DNA of 64,000 bases from JANNPJ01 sp965200525 (GTDB taxonomy: Bacteria > Actinomycetota > Actinomycetes > Actinomycetales > Kineosporiaceae): the NCBI GenBank assembly GCA_965200525.1, contig OZ241368.1, positions 3,348,001 through 3,412,000 on the forward strand, in the 5' to 3' direction. Positions 41,764 to 49,526 of this stretch are shown piece by piece (position 1 is the stretch's first letter; each line of letters starts with the position of its first letter). Made by a program: the position numbers and the translations under genes. The notes beneath the pieces were generated by a model. The model was not told where the DNA came from. It searched no databases and worked only from the letters and a program-made list of their open reading frames with translations.

Positions 41764-43017
41764 GTGAGCGAACCGGATCGGCCCGCGTCCGAACAGGCCG
41801 GGCCGCAGACCGGCCAGCAGCACCCCGACTGGCTCTGGCGCACCCCCGAGCCCAAACGCTCGTACGACGTGATCGTGGTCGGGGCCGGCGGCCACGGCCT
41901 GGCCACCGCCTACTACCTGGCCAAGAACCACGGCATCACCAACGTGGCCGTCCTGGAGAAGGGCTGGCTGGCCGGCGGCAACATGGCCCGCAACACCACG
42001 ATCATCCGGTCCAACTACCTGTGGGACGAGAGCGCCGCCATCTACGAGCACGCGCTCAAGCTCTGGGAGGGCCTGCCCGCGGAGCTCGACTACGACTTCC
42101 TGTTCAGCCAGCGCGGCGTGCTCAACCTGGCCCACACCCTGCAGGACGAGCGCGACTCCAAGCGCCGGGTCTACGCCAACCAGCTCAACGGCGTCGACGG
42201 CGAGTGGCTCACCGCCGACGAGGTGCACAAGATCTGCCCGATCCTCAACATCTCGCCCGACGTCCGCTACCCGGTGATCGGGGCCACCTGGCAGCCCCGG
42301 GCCGGCATTGCCAAGCACGACCACGTGGCCTGGGCCTTCGCCCGCCGGGCGGACGAGCTCGGCGTCGACCTGATCCAGGGCTGCGAGGTCACCGGCTTCC
42401 TGCGCGACGGCGACGCCGTGGTCGGGGTAGAGACCTCGCGGGGGCCGATCCGGGCCGGCCGGGTCGCGCTGGCCGCCGCCGGGCACTCCAGCGTGCTGGC
42501 CGACACCCTCGGCCTGCGGCTGCCGGTGCAGAGCCACCCGCTGCAGGCCCTGGTCTCGGAGCTGCTCGAGCCGGTCCACCCGACCGTGGTGATGTCCAAC
42601 CACGTGCACGTCTACGTCAGCCAGGCCCACAAGGGCGAGCTGGTGATGGGAGCCGGGGTCGACAGCTACAACTCCTACGGCCAGCGCGGGTCGGTGCACG
42701 TGATCGAGGCCCAGATGGCCGCCGCGATCGAGCTGTTCCCGCTGTTCGCCCGGGCCCACGTGCTGCGCACCTGGGGCGGCATCGTCGACGTCTCGCCCGA
42801 CGCCTCGCCGATCGTCGGGCCCACCCCGTTCGAGAACCTGTACGTCAACTGCGGCTGGGGCACCGGCGGGTTCAAGGCCACCCCGGCCGTCGGCTGGGTG
42901 ATGGCCCACACCATCGCCACCGGTGAGCCGCACCCGCTGAACGCCCCCTTCGGTCTGGAGCGATTCACCAGCGGGGCCCTGATCGACGAGCACGGCGCCG
43001 CCGCCGTGGCCCACTAG
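41764..43017 (+). CDS. soxB: Sarcosine oxidase subunit beta
   Basis: A 417-aa flavoprotein. GTG 41764 is preferred over the GTG at 41743 because GGGAGG sits 5 nt upstream. The FAD-binding motif VIVVGAGGHGLATAYYLAK lies at about residue 35, followed by the Glu of the second strand (VLEKGW). The beta subunit carries the covalent FMN and non-covalent FAD and forms the active site where sarcosine is oxidised. It heads soxBDAG, the standard gene order of heterotetrameric sarcosine oxidases, which convert sarcosine, tetrahydrofolate and O2 to glycine, methylene-tetrahydrofolate and H2O2. C-terminal GWGTGGFKATPAVGWVMAHT is typical. Confidence 0.93.
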   Translation: MSEPDRPASEQAGPQTGQQHPDWLWRTPEPKRSYDVIVVGAGGHGLATAYYLAKNHGITNVAVLEKGWLAGGNMARNTTIIRSNYLWDESAAIYEHALKLWEGLPAELDYDFLFSQRGVLNLAHTLQDERDSKRRVYANQLNGVDGEWLTADEVHKICPILNISPDVRYPVIGATWQPRAGIAKHDHVAWAFARRADELGVDLIQGCEVTGFLRDGDAVVGVETSRGPIRAGRVALAAAGHSSVLADTLGLRLPVQSHPLQALVSELLEPVHPTVVMSNHVHVYVSQAHKGELVMGAGVDSYNSYGQRGSVHVIEAQMAAAIELFPLFARAHVLRTWGGIVDVSPDASPIVGPTPFENLYVNCGWGTGGFKATPAVGWVMAHTIATGEPHPLNAPFGLERFTSGALIDEHGAAAVAH

Positions 43018-43043
43018 ACCGAGCGCCCCGAGGAGCCGGATCG

Positions 43044-43310
43044 ATGCTGCTGATCAGCTGCCCCTGGTGCGGGCCGCGCGAAGAACCCGAATTCGGGTAC
43101 GGCGGGCAGGCTCACGTCGCCTACCCGGCCGACCCCGAGGCCCTGGACGACGCCCAGTGGGCCCAGTACCTGTTCTTCCGGGACAACCCCAAGGGGCCGT
43201 TCGCCGAGCGCTGGGTGCACTCGGCCGGCTGCCGGCGCTGGTTCAACGCCGTCCGCGACACCGTGACCAACGAGTTCGTCAGCATCTACCGACCGGGGGA
43301 GACACCGTGA
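43044..43310 (+). CDS. soxD: Sarcosine oxidase subunit delta
   Basis: An 88-aa zinc-binding subunit. It starts LLISCPWCGPREEPEF with the CPxCG motif (C6, C9) and ends with HSAGCRRWFN, whose His and Cys complete the zinc site. Its role is structural, holding the tetramer together. GAGGAG precedes the ATG, and its stop overlaps the soxA GTG (GTGA). It is 26 bp downstream of soxB. Length and motif positions match the family. Confidence 0.92.
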   Translation: MLLISCPWCGPREEPEFGYGGQAHVAYPADPEALDDAQWAQYLFFRDNPKGPFAERWVHSAGCRRWFNAVRDTVTNEFVSIYRPGETP

Positions 43311-46225
43311 GCCGACTCGCCTCCGGCGGCCGGGTCGACCGCGACCGGCCGGTCAGCTTCACCCTGGACGGCGTGCCGCACATCGGGTTTCACGGCGACA
43401 CCCTGGCCTCGGCGCTGGTCGCGGCGGGAGCCCTGGAGGTCGGCCCGTCGATCTACCGACGCCGGCCGCGCGGCATCCTGACCGCCGACGTCACCGAGCC
43501 CAACGCCCTGGTCCAGCTGGCCGAGGTGTTGCCGGCCACCGTGGTCGAGCTGGTCGAGGGCCTGGCCGCCCGGACCCTGAGCGGCGTCGGCCGGCTGGCC
43601 CCGGAGCCGGCCGACGCCGTCCACGACAAGAAGTTCGTCCACGCCGACGTGCTGGTGGTCGGCGCCGGCCCGGCCGGGCTGGCCGCGGCGCTGGCCGCCT
43701 CGGCCGGGGGCGCCCGCGTGGTGCTGGTCGACGACCAGCCCGAACTCGGCGGCGACCTGCTCTCCGATCACCAGAGCCTGGACGGCGCCCCGGCGCTGGA
43801 GTGGGTGGCCGCGGCCCGGGCCCAGCTGGCCGACCGGCCGCAGGTCCAGGTGCTGAACCGGTCGTCGGTGTTCGGCTACTACGACCAGAACTACCTGCTC
43901 GTGCTCGAGCGCCGCACCGACCACCTGACCGGCCCGATCCCCGACGGTCTGTCCCGGCAGCGGGTCTGGCACGTGCGGGCCCGCCGGGTGGTGCTGGCCA
44001 CCGGGGCCCGCGAACGGCCGCTGGTGTTCGAGAACAACGACCGGCCCGGGATCATGCTGGCCGGTGCCGTGCGCAGCTACCTCAACCGGTACGCCGCGGT
44101 GGCCGGCCGGCGAGCGGTGATCGCCACCACCGACGACAGCGCCTACCCGGTGGCCCTCGACCTGGTCGCCGCCGGCATCCAGGTGGCGGCCCTGGTCGAC
44201 AGCCGCACCGCACCGCCGGCCGATCTGGTGGCCCAGCTGGGGGCCGCCGGCGTCGAGGTGATCGCCGGCTCGGCGGTCTACGGCACCACCGGGGCCGACG
44301 ACACCGGCCGGCTGACCTCGGTCAAGGTCCGCGACCTGGTCGACAACGGCTCGATCGCCGGGTTCGGGCGCTCCGACCGGCAGTTCGACGTCGACCTGCT
44401 GGCTGTCTGCGGAGGCTGGAGCCCCGACGTCCACCTGTTCAGCCAGTCCCGCGGAACGCTGCGCTGGTCCGACGACGTGGCCGGCTTCGTCCCCGACCAG
44501 GCCGTTCAGGCGGTTCGCTGCGCCGGGGCCGGCAACGGTGTCCTCGACCTGGCCGGATGCCTGGCCGACGGGGCCGCGGCCGGGGCCGAGGCGGCCGAGC
44601 TGACCGGTTGGCCGGCGCCGGAGGCCCTCGGCCTGCCGCAGCCCGGATCGGCCCGGGCCGGGGGAGCCCGGGTGCGGCCCCGGCCGATCTGGCTGACCCC
44701 CTCGCCCGACGGCGGCCCCGAGGACTGGACCGAGCACTTCGTCGACCTGCACCGCGACGCCACGGTGGCCGACGTCTGGCGGGCCACCGGTGCCGGCATG
44801 CGCTCGCTCGAGCACATCAAGCGCTACACCACCATCGGCACCGGCCACGACCAGGGCGCCACCTCCGGGATCAACGCGGCCGGCGTGGTTGCCCTGGCGC
44901 TGGCCGCCGGCACCGGAAAGCCCGGCTCGCCGGCCGATCTGGGCACCACGACCTTCCGGGCGCCGTCCGTGCCGGTGTCGTTCGCGGCCCTGGCCGGGCG
45001 CGACGTCGGCCCGCTGCACGACCCGGCCCGGGTCACCCCGATCCACCCCTGGCACGTCGCCAACGGGGCCGAGTTCGAGGACGTCGGGCACTGGAAGCGG
45101 CCCTGGTACTTCCCGCAGGACGGCGAGGACCGCGAAACCGCCGTGCTGCGCGAGTGCCGGGCCGCCCGCACCGGGGTCGCGGTGATGGACGCCACCACCC
45201 TGGGCAAGATCGAGGTGGTCGGCGCCGACGCCGGCGAGTTCCTGAACCGGATCTACACCAACGCCTTCGCCGGGCTGGCGGTGGGCTCGGCCCGGTACGG
45301 CCTGATGTGTACCGCCGACGGCATGGTGCTGGACGACGGCGTGACCATGCGGCTGGCCCCGGACCGGTTCTACATGACCACCACCACCGGCGGCGCAGCC
45401 AAGATCCTGGACTGGCTGGAAGAATGGCACCAGACCGAATGGCCTCACCTCGACGTGGCTTTCACCTCGGTCACCGAGCAGTGGACGACGATCGCCGTGG
45501 TCGGGCCGCAGTCCCGGGCGGTCGTGGCCCGGCTGGCGCCCGAGCTCGACGTCACCAACGACGCCTTCGGGTTCATGACCTTCCGGGAGACCGAGCTGGC
45601 CGCAGGCGCGGCCGGGGTGCCGGCCCGGATCGCCCGGATCTCGTTCTCCGGCGAGCTGGCCTACGAGATCAACGTGGCCGGCTGGTACGGCCTGGCCGTC
45701 TGGGAGGCCGTGATGGCGGCCGGGGCCGACCTCGACATCACGCCCTACGGCACCGAGACCATGCACGTGCTCCGGGCCGAGAAGGGGTTCCCGATCGTCG
45801 GGCAGGACACCGACGGCACGGTCACCCCGCACGACCTGGGCCTGTCCTGGATCGTCTCGAAGAAGAAGGACTTCGTCGGCAAGCGCTCGCTGCGCCGGCC
45901 CGACACGACCCGGCCCGACCGCAAGCACCTGGTCGGGCTGCTGCCGGTCGACCCGGCCGAGCTGCTGCCCGAAGGGGCCCAGCTGGTCGCCGACGGCACC
46001 GACCTCAGCCCGGCCGGCCGGGCGACCCCGGTGCCGATGCTCGGGCACGTCACCTCCAGTTACCGAAGCGCCGTTCTGGAAAGGACTTTCGCGCTCGCGC
46101 TGATCAAGGGCGGTCGCGACCGGATCGGCGAGACCGTGCTGGCCCCGCTCGGCGACCGCACCGTCGCCGCCACGATCACCGCCCCGGTGTTCTACGACCA
46201 GGAAGGCGCCCGCCGTGACGGCTGA
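43307..46225 (+). CDS. soxA: Sarcosine oxidase subunit alpha
   Basis: A 972-aa subunit starting at GTG in an overlap with soxD. Domain order: an N-terminal ferredoxin-like fold without cluster cysteines (1-90); an NAD-binding Rossmann with VLVVGAGPAGLAAALAAS at about 115; a middle domain; and a C-terminal GcvT/aminomethyltransferase domain (about 600-960) with HPWHVANGAEFEDVG and ELAYEINVAGWYG, which binds tetrahydrofolate and takes the methylene group. It works with SoxB so that formaldehyde is not released. Length matches the usual about 970 residues. Its stop overlaps soxG by 11 bp. Confidence 0.93.
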   Translation: MSRLASGGRVDRDRPVSFTLDGVPHIGFHGDTLASALVAAGALEVGPSIYRRRPRGILTADVTEPNALVQLAEVLPATVVELVEGLAARTLSGVGRLAPEPADAVHDKKFVHADVLVVGAGPAGLAAALAASAGGARVVLVDDQPELGGDLLSDHQSLDGAPALEWVAAARAQLADRPQVQVLNRSSVFGYYDQNYLLVLERRTDHLTGPIPDGLSRQRVWHVRARRVVLATGARERPLVFENNDRPGIMLAGAVRSYLNRYAAVAGRRAVIATTDDSAYPVALDLVAAGIQVAALVDSRTAPPADLVAQLGAAGVEVIAGSAVYGTTGADDTGRLTSVKVRDLVDNGSIAGFGRSDRQFDVDLLAVCGGWSPDVHLFSQSRGTLRWSDDVAGFVPDQAVQAVRCAGAGNGVLDLAGCLADGAAAGAEAAELTGWPAPEALGLPQPGSARAGGARVRPRPIWLTPSPDGGPEDWTEHFVDLHRDATVADVWRATGAGMRSLEHIKRYTTIGTGHDQGATSGINAAGVVALALAAGTGKPGSPADLGTTTFRAPSVPVSFAALAGRDVGPLHDPARVTPIHPWHVANGAEFEDVGHWKRPWYFPQDGEDRETAVLRECRAARTGVAVMDATTLGKIEVVGADAGEFLNRIYTNAFAGLAVGSARYGLMCTADGMVLDDGVTMRLAPDRFYMTTTTGGAAKILDWLEEWHQTEWPHLDVAFTSVTEQWTTIAVVGPQSRAVVARLAPELDVTNDAFGFMTFRETELAAGAAGVPARIARISFSGELAYEINVAGWYGLAVWEAVMAAGADLDITPYGTETMHVLRAEKGFPIVGQDTDGTVTPHDLGLSWIVSKKKDFVGKRSLRRPDTTRPDRKHLVGLLPVDPAELLPEGAQLVADGTDLSPAGRATPVPMLGHVTSSYRSAVLERTFALALIKGGRDRIGETVLAPLGDRTVAATITAPVFYDQEGARRDG

Positions 46226-46868
46226 CCCCGTGATCGCCGATGCCGGCCTGCTCCGGCTGCGGCGCAGCCCGCTGGCCCACCGGGCGGCGGCGCTGGCCGA
46301 CCTGACCGGCGGCGTCTCCCTGATCGAGCTGCCGTACCTGGCCCAGGTCAGCCTCCGGGTCGATCCGGCGTCCGAAGCGGCCGCCCGGGTCGAGCAGGCG
46401 CTCGGCCTCAGCCTTCCGGCGGCCGGTTCGGTCAACAGTGTGCTGGTCGGTGAGGTGGACGGCGTCCTGGCCGGTCAGGTCCGCTCGGTGCTCTGGCTCG
46501 GCCCCGACGAGTGGCTGGTGATCGGCGCCGACGGCGACACCGTCGACCTGGTCGACCTGCTGATCGAGGCGCTGGCCGACAGCCCGGGATCGGTGGTCGA
46601 CGTCAGCGCCAACCGCACCACGCTGGTGCTCAGCGGCCCGCGGGCCCGCGACGTCCTGGAGAAGGGCTGCACGCTCGACCTGCACCCGCGTACGTTCAGC
46701 GCCGGCCGGTGTGCCCAGACCACGTTTGCCCGCGGCCATCTGCTGCTCTGGCAGACCGGCGCCGAGGGCGAGGATGCCGGCCCGGTCTACCGCCTGCTGG
46801 TGCGAGGGTCCTTCGCCGACTACTTCGCCGACTGGCTGCTCGACGACGCCGCCGAGTTCAGCGCCTGA
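46215..46868 (+). CDS. soxG: Sarcosine oxidase subunit gamma
   Basis: A 217-aa subunit of the GcvT-like fold. GTG start overlapping soxA. Conserved segments include SVLWLGPDEWLVIG, a Trp/Glu/Trp strand shared by gamma subunits, VVDVSANRTTLVLSGPRARDVL and LLVRGSFADYFADWL. The gamma subunit has no catalytic site and stabilises the complex. It ends the sox operon; tandem hairpins about 225 bp further on probably terminate it. Confidence 0.9.
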   Translation: MTADPVIADAGLLRLRRSPLAHRAAALADLTGGVSLIELPYLAQVSLRVDPASEAAARVEQALGLSLPAAGSVNSVLVGEVDGVLAGQVRSVLWLGPDEWLVIGADGDTVDLVDLLIEALADSPGSVVDVSANRTTLVLSGPRARDVLEKGCTLDLHPRTFSAGRCAQTTFARGHLLLWQTGAEGEDAGPVYRLLVRGSFADYFADWLLDDAAEFSA

Positions 46869-47172
46869 GCCGGGTTTGTCCACAGGTCGGCGCTGAGCGG
46901 CCTGGTTCTTCGCAGCTCGCTCGGCCCGGCCGCCTCGCCGTGGGCTGAGCGGGCAGGCTCAGGTCAGAGGAGGCGGGACCCGCGAGGTCAACGAGTTCGG
47001 CCTGCGCGAGTCGGCCACCACCTGGCTGGCCGACGTCGACCTCACCGGGATCTGGCCCGCACCCGGGGCCTGAGAGCAGCATCTCCCGCCGCCGGAGACG
47101 GTTCCGCCGAACCGTCTCCGTCTCCCCAGCGGTGCCGCAGAACCGCTGACGGTTGAGGAGAAGGGAACAGTC
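46869..47172. other. Intergenic region with tandem hairpins and a short gene remnant
   Basis: About 300 bp without an intact gene. A frame at about 46974-47073 encodes some 30 plausible residues ending LADVDLTGIWPAPGA and stop, without a start, so it may be a gene remnant. It is followed by two hairpins (next entries). GTCCACAGGT near 46878 has no clear meaning. Confidence 0.4.
47094..47148. terminator. Two tandem hairpins, probable bidirectional terminator
   Basis: First hairpin: GGAGACGGTTC (47094-47104), loop CGCC, GAACCGTCTCC (47109-47119), an uninterrupted 11-bp stem. Second: CAGCGGT (47127-47133) with ACCGCTG (47142-47148). They lie between the convergent sox operon and VOC gene and could stop both. 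The first shares its core with the 24-bp palindrome at 21683. Confidence 0.6.
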
Positions 47173-47625
47173 TCAGGCGGCGCAGAACTCGTTGCCCTCG
47201 GGGTCACGCATGACCCACCAGTGCCCGGCCGGCCCCTTGTCGACCTCCTGCACCCGGGTGGCGCCGAGACCTTCAAGGCGGGTGACCAGGTCGTCGAGCC
47301 CACCGGCCGGGCCGTGAACGTCGATGTGCAGCCGGTTCTTCACCGTCTTGGCCTCAGGCACGTCCTGGAACAGCAACCGCCGCCCCTGACCGACCCCGCT
47401 GGTCGGATCGAAAGGGTCGTCGGGATGCCGGATCGCGGCCATCCCGCGAAAGATCCGGTGCCCGCCGTGTTCGACGACTGCTTGCTCGGGAAGCAGGCCC
47501 CCGGCGAGCAATTGCTCGATCAACGAACTCGGGTCCTCCACCTCGTACTCCAGGGCGGCGGCCCAGAAATCGGCGAGCACGGGTGCGTTCCGACTGTCGA
47601 CAACCAGCTTCCATCCCAAAGCCAT
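47173..47625 (-). CDS. VOC-family protein
   Basis: A 150-aa protein of the VOC / glyoxalase-like type: start MALGWKLVVDSRNAPVLADF, then the strand NRLHIDVHGPAGG with the metal-type His, and the family ending WWVMRDPEGNEFC with Asp-Pro-Glu-Gly-Asn-Glu. This subgroup of actinomycete VOC proteins is mostly uncharacterised. TATAAC lies 7 nt before the ATG. It is convergent with the sox operon and divergent from the permease gene. The 205-bp upstream gap shows only promoters. Confidence 0.8.
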   Translation of the reverse strand: MALGWKLVVDSRNAPVLADFWAAALEYEVEDPSSLIEQLLAGGLLPEQAVVEHGGHRIFRGMAAIRHPDDPFDPTSGVGQGRRLLFQDVPEAKTVKNRLHIDVHGPAGGLDDLVTRLEGLGATRVQEVDKGPAGHWWVMRDPEGNEFCAA

Positions 47626-47830
47626 GCCCTCGGTTATACCCGAGTGTCAGAGATTCGCAGCTCAACTCGCCCTCTCGGGATCAGAATCCGTCAGCCCGGG
47701 CAGGCCCCCCGATATCAGTACGGCGTCGTCTTCCGTGCTGTCCACGGTCATCGGAGACGACTCAACTGGTGCGTGAATCGGGGTGGCGCAATCCTGGACG
47801 GATCAGCCACATCCACGAAGGGTGGATCCG

Positions 47831-49519
47831 ATGACCGAACTCGACCAGCGATCCCGCCGAGATGATTCCTCGCCGAACATGCGGCGGGACATCGGCACGG
47901 TCGGCCTTCTGTTCGCCGGAGTCGGCTCGATCATCGGCTCCGGATGGCTTTTCGGGGCCCTCAACGCCTCGGAGATCGCCGGCCCGGCGGCCATCTTCTC
48001 CTGGCTGATCGGTGCCGTCATGATCATGCTGATCGGGCTGGTCTACGCCGAGCTGGGCACCATGTTCCCGGTCTCCGGCGGCGTCATCCGGTTCCCGCAC
48101 ATCGCCTACGGCTCGTTCGCCAGCTACACCGTGGGCTGGGTGAACTGGATCGCCGCCGCCGCCGTGGCCCCGATCGAGGTCGAGGGGGCCCTGCAGTACG
48201 CCACCCGGTACGCCGGTTTCACCCACGAGCGCGAGGTCGGCGGGGACACGGTCTACACCCTGACCGCGCTCGGCTACGCGGTCGCGGTGGTCGCGATGGC
48301 GGTCTTCGTAGTGGTGAACTACTACGGCATCCGCTGGTTCGCCCGGGTCAACAACGTGGCCGTCTGGTGGAAGCTCGCGATCATCACCGTGGTCGTGGTC
48401 GCCTTCGTGATCACCGAGTTCCACGGCAGCAACTTCCACAGCCACGGGTTCTCCACCGACGGGCTGCACGGGATCTTCACCGCCATCGCCACCGGCGGCA
48501 TCGTGTTCTCCTTCCTGGGTTTCCGGCAGGGCGTCGAGCTGGCCGGCGAGACCAGCAATCCCCGGCGCAACGTGCCGGTCGCGGTGGTGGGCTCGGTGCT
48601 GATCACCGGCCTGATCTACGTGCTCCTGCAGGTGGCGTTCATCGCCGCGGTCGACCCGGACGCCCTGTCCAAGGGCTGGTCCGGAGTGTCGGGCCAGCTG
48701 GAGAACAGCGCCGGCCCGCTGGCCTCGATCGCTACCACCATCGGCCTCGGCTGGCTGGCCACCCTGCTCTACATCGACGCCGTGGTGTCACCGGCCGACA
48801 CCGGGCTGATCTACACCACGGTCACCGGCAGAATCTCCTACGCCATGGCCAAGAACGGCAACGCGCCGGCCGTGCTGGCCCGCACCACGCCGCGTGGAGT
48901 TCCGCTGATCAGCCTGATCCTGACGTTCGTGGTCGGACTGATCGTGTTCCTGCCCTTTCCCAGCTGGCAGCAACTCGTCGGGTTCATCACCTCGGCCACG
49001 GTGCTGTCGTTCGGCTCGGGGCCGATCGTGCTGGCCGCGCTGCGCCGCCAGATCCCCGACCGTCCCCGGCCGTTCCGGGTCCCCGGTGGTGACGCCGTGC
49101 CGTTCCTGGCCTTCTACTCGGCCAACATGATCGTGATCTGGGCCGGCTGGGACACCAACTGGAAGCTCTTCGTCGCGGTGGCGCTGGGCTTCGTGCTGCT
49201 GGCGGTCTTCCACCTGGTCAGCCACGAGAGCCTGCCGCCGATGGACTGGAGAGCCGGAGCGACCTGGACCGTGCCCTGGCTCGCCGGCCTCTGCCTGGTC
49301 AGCTACCTGGCCGACTTCCCGGAGCAGAGCGACGGCGCCGGCAACACTTCGACCATCGGCTTCGGCTGGGACTTCGTGGTCGTGCTGGTGCTCTCGGTGA
49401 TCGTCTACTGGCTGGCGATGCACGTGCGGCTGCCCCGCGAGACGGTCGAGGCCAACATCGAGGCGACCACGGCCGAGGCGGCCGAGGAGGACCGGCAACT
49501 GGGCGCGAGCTCGTCCTGA
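47831..49519 (+). CDS. APC-superfamily amino acid permease
   Basis: A 562-aa transporter with 12 or more hydrophobic segments. The first helix has the APC substrate motif LLFAGVGSIIGSGWLFG. SFLGFRQGVELAGETSNPRRNVP near helix 6-7 is the conserved amphipathic region. The C-terminal 90 residues contain two extra helices, as in aspartate-proton or GABA-like permeases. Placed between sarcosine oxidase and dimethylglycine dehydrogenase genes, it may import a methylated amino acid or export glycine; that is inferred from context. ATG 47831 with AAGGGTGG upstream. It converges with the dimethylglycine dehydrogenase gene (7-bp gap). Confidence 0.85.
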   Translation: MTELDQRSRRDDSSPNMRRDIGTVGLLFAGVGSIIGSGWLFGALNASEIAGPAAIFSWLIGAVMIMLIGLVYAELGTMFPVSGGVIRFPHIAYGSFASYTVGWVNWIAAAAVAPIEVEGALQYATRYAGFTHEREVGGDTVYTLTALGYAVAVVAMAVFVVVNYYGIRWFARVNNVAVWWKLAIITVVVVAFVITEFHGSNFHSHGFSTDGLHGIFTAIATGGIVFSFLGFRQGVELAGETSNPRRNVPVAVVGSVLITGLIYVLLQVAFIAAVDPDALSKGWSGVSGQLENSAGPLASIATTIGLGWLATLLYIDAVVSPADTGLIYTTVTGRISYAMAKNGNAPAVLARTTPRGVPLISLILTFVVGLIVFLPFPSWQQLVGFITSATVLSFGSGPIVLAALRRQIPDRPRPFRVPGGDAVPFLAFYSANMIVIWAGWDTNWKLFVAVALGFVLLAVFHLVSHESLPPMDWRAGATWTVPWLAGLCLVSYLADFPEQSDGAGNTSTIGFGWDFVVVLVLSVIVYWLAMHVRLPRETVEANIEATTAEAAEEDRQLGASSS

Positions 49520-49526
49520 GCGCCGC

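Noticed and set aside
43286..46435. A 1049-codon open frame on the minus strand opposite soxA
   Set aside because: It is an antisense shadow of a high-GC gene. The plus strand encodes a complete sarcosine oxidase alpha subunit with conserved motifs, and the antisense product is Arg/Gly/His-rich without domains.
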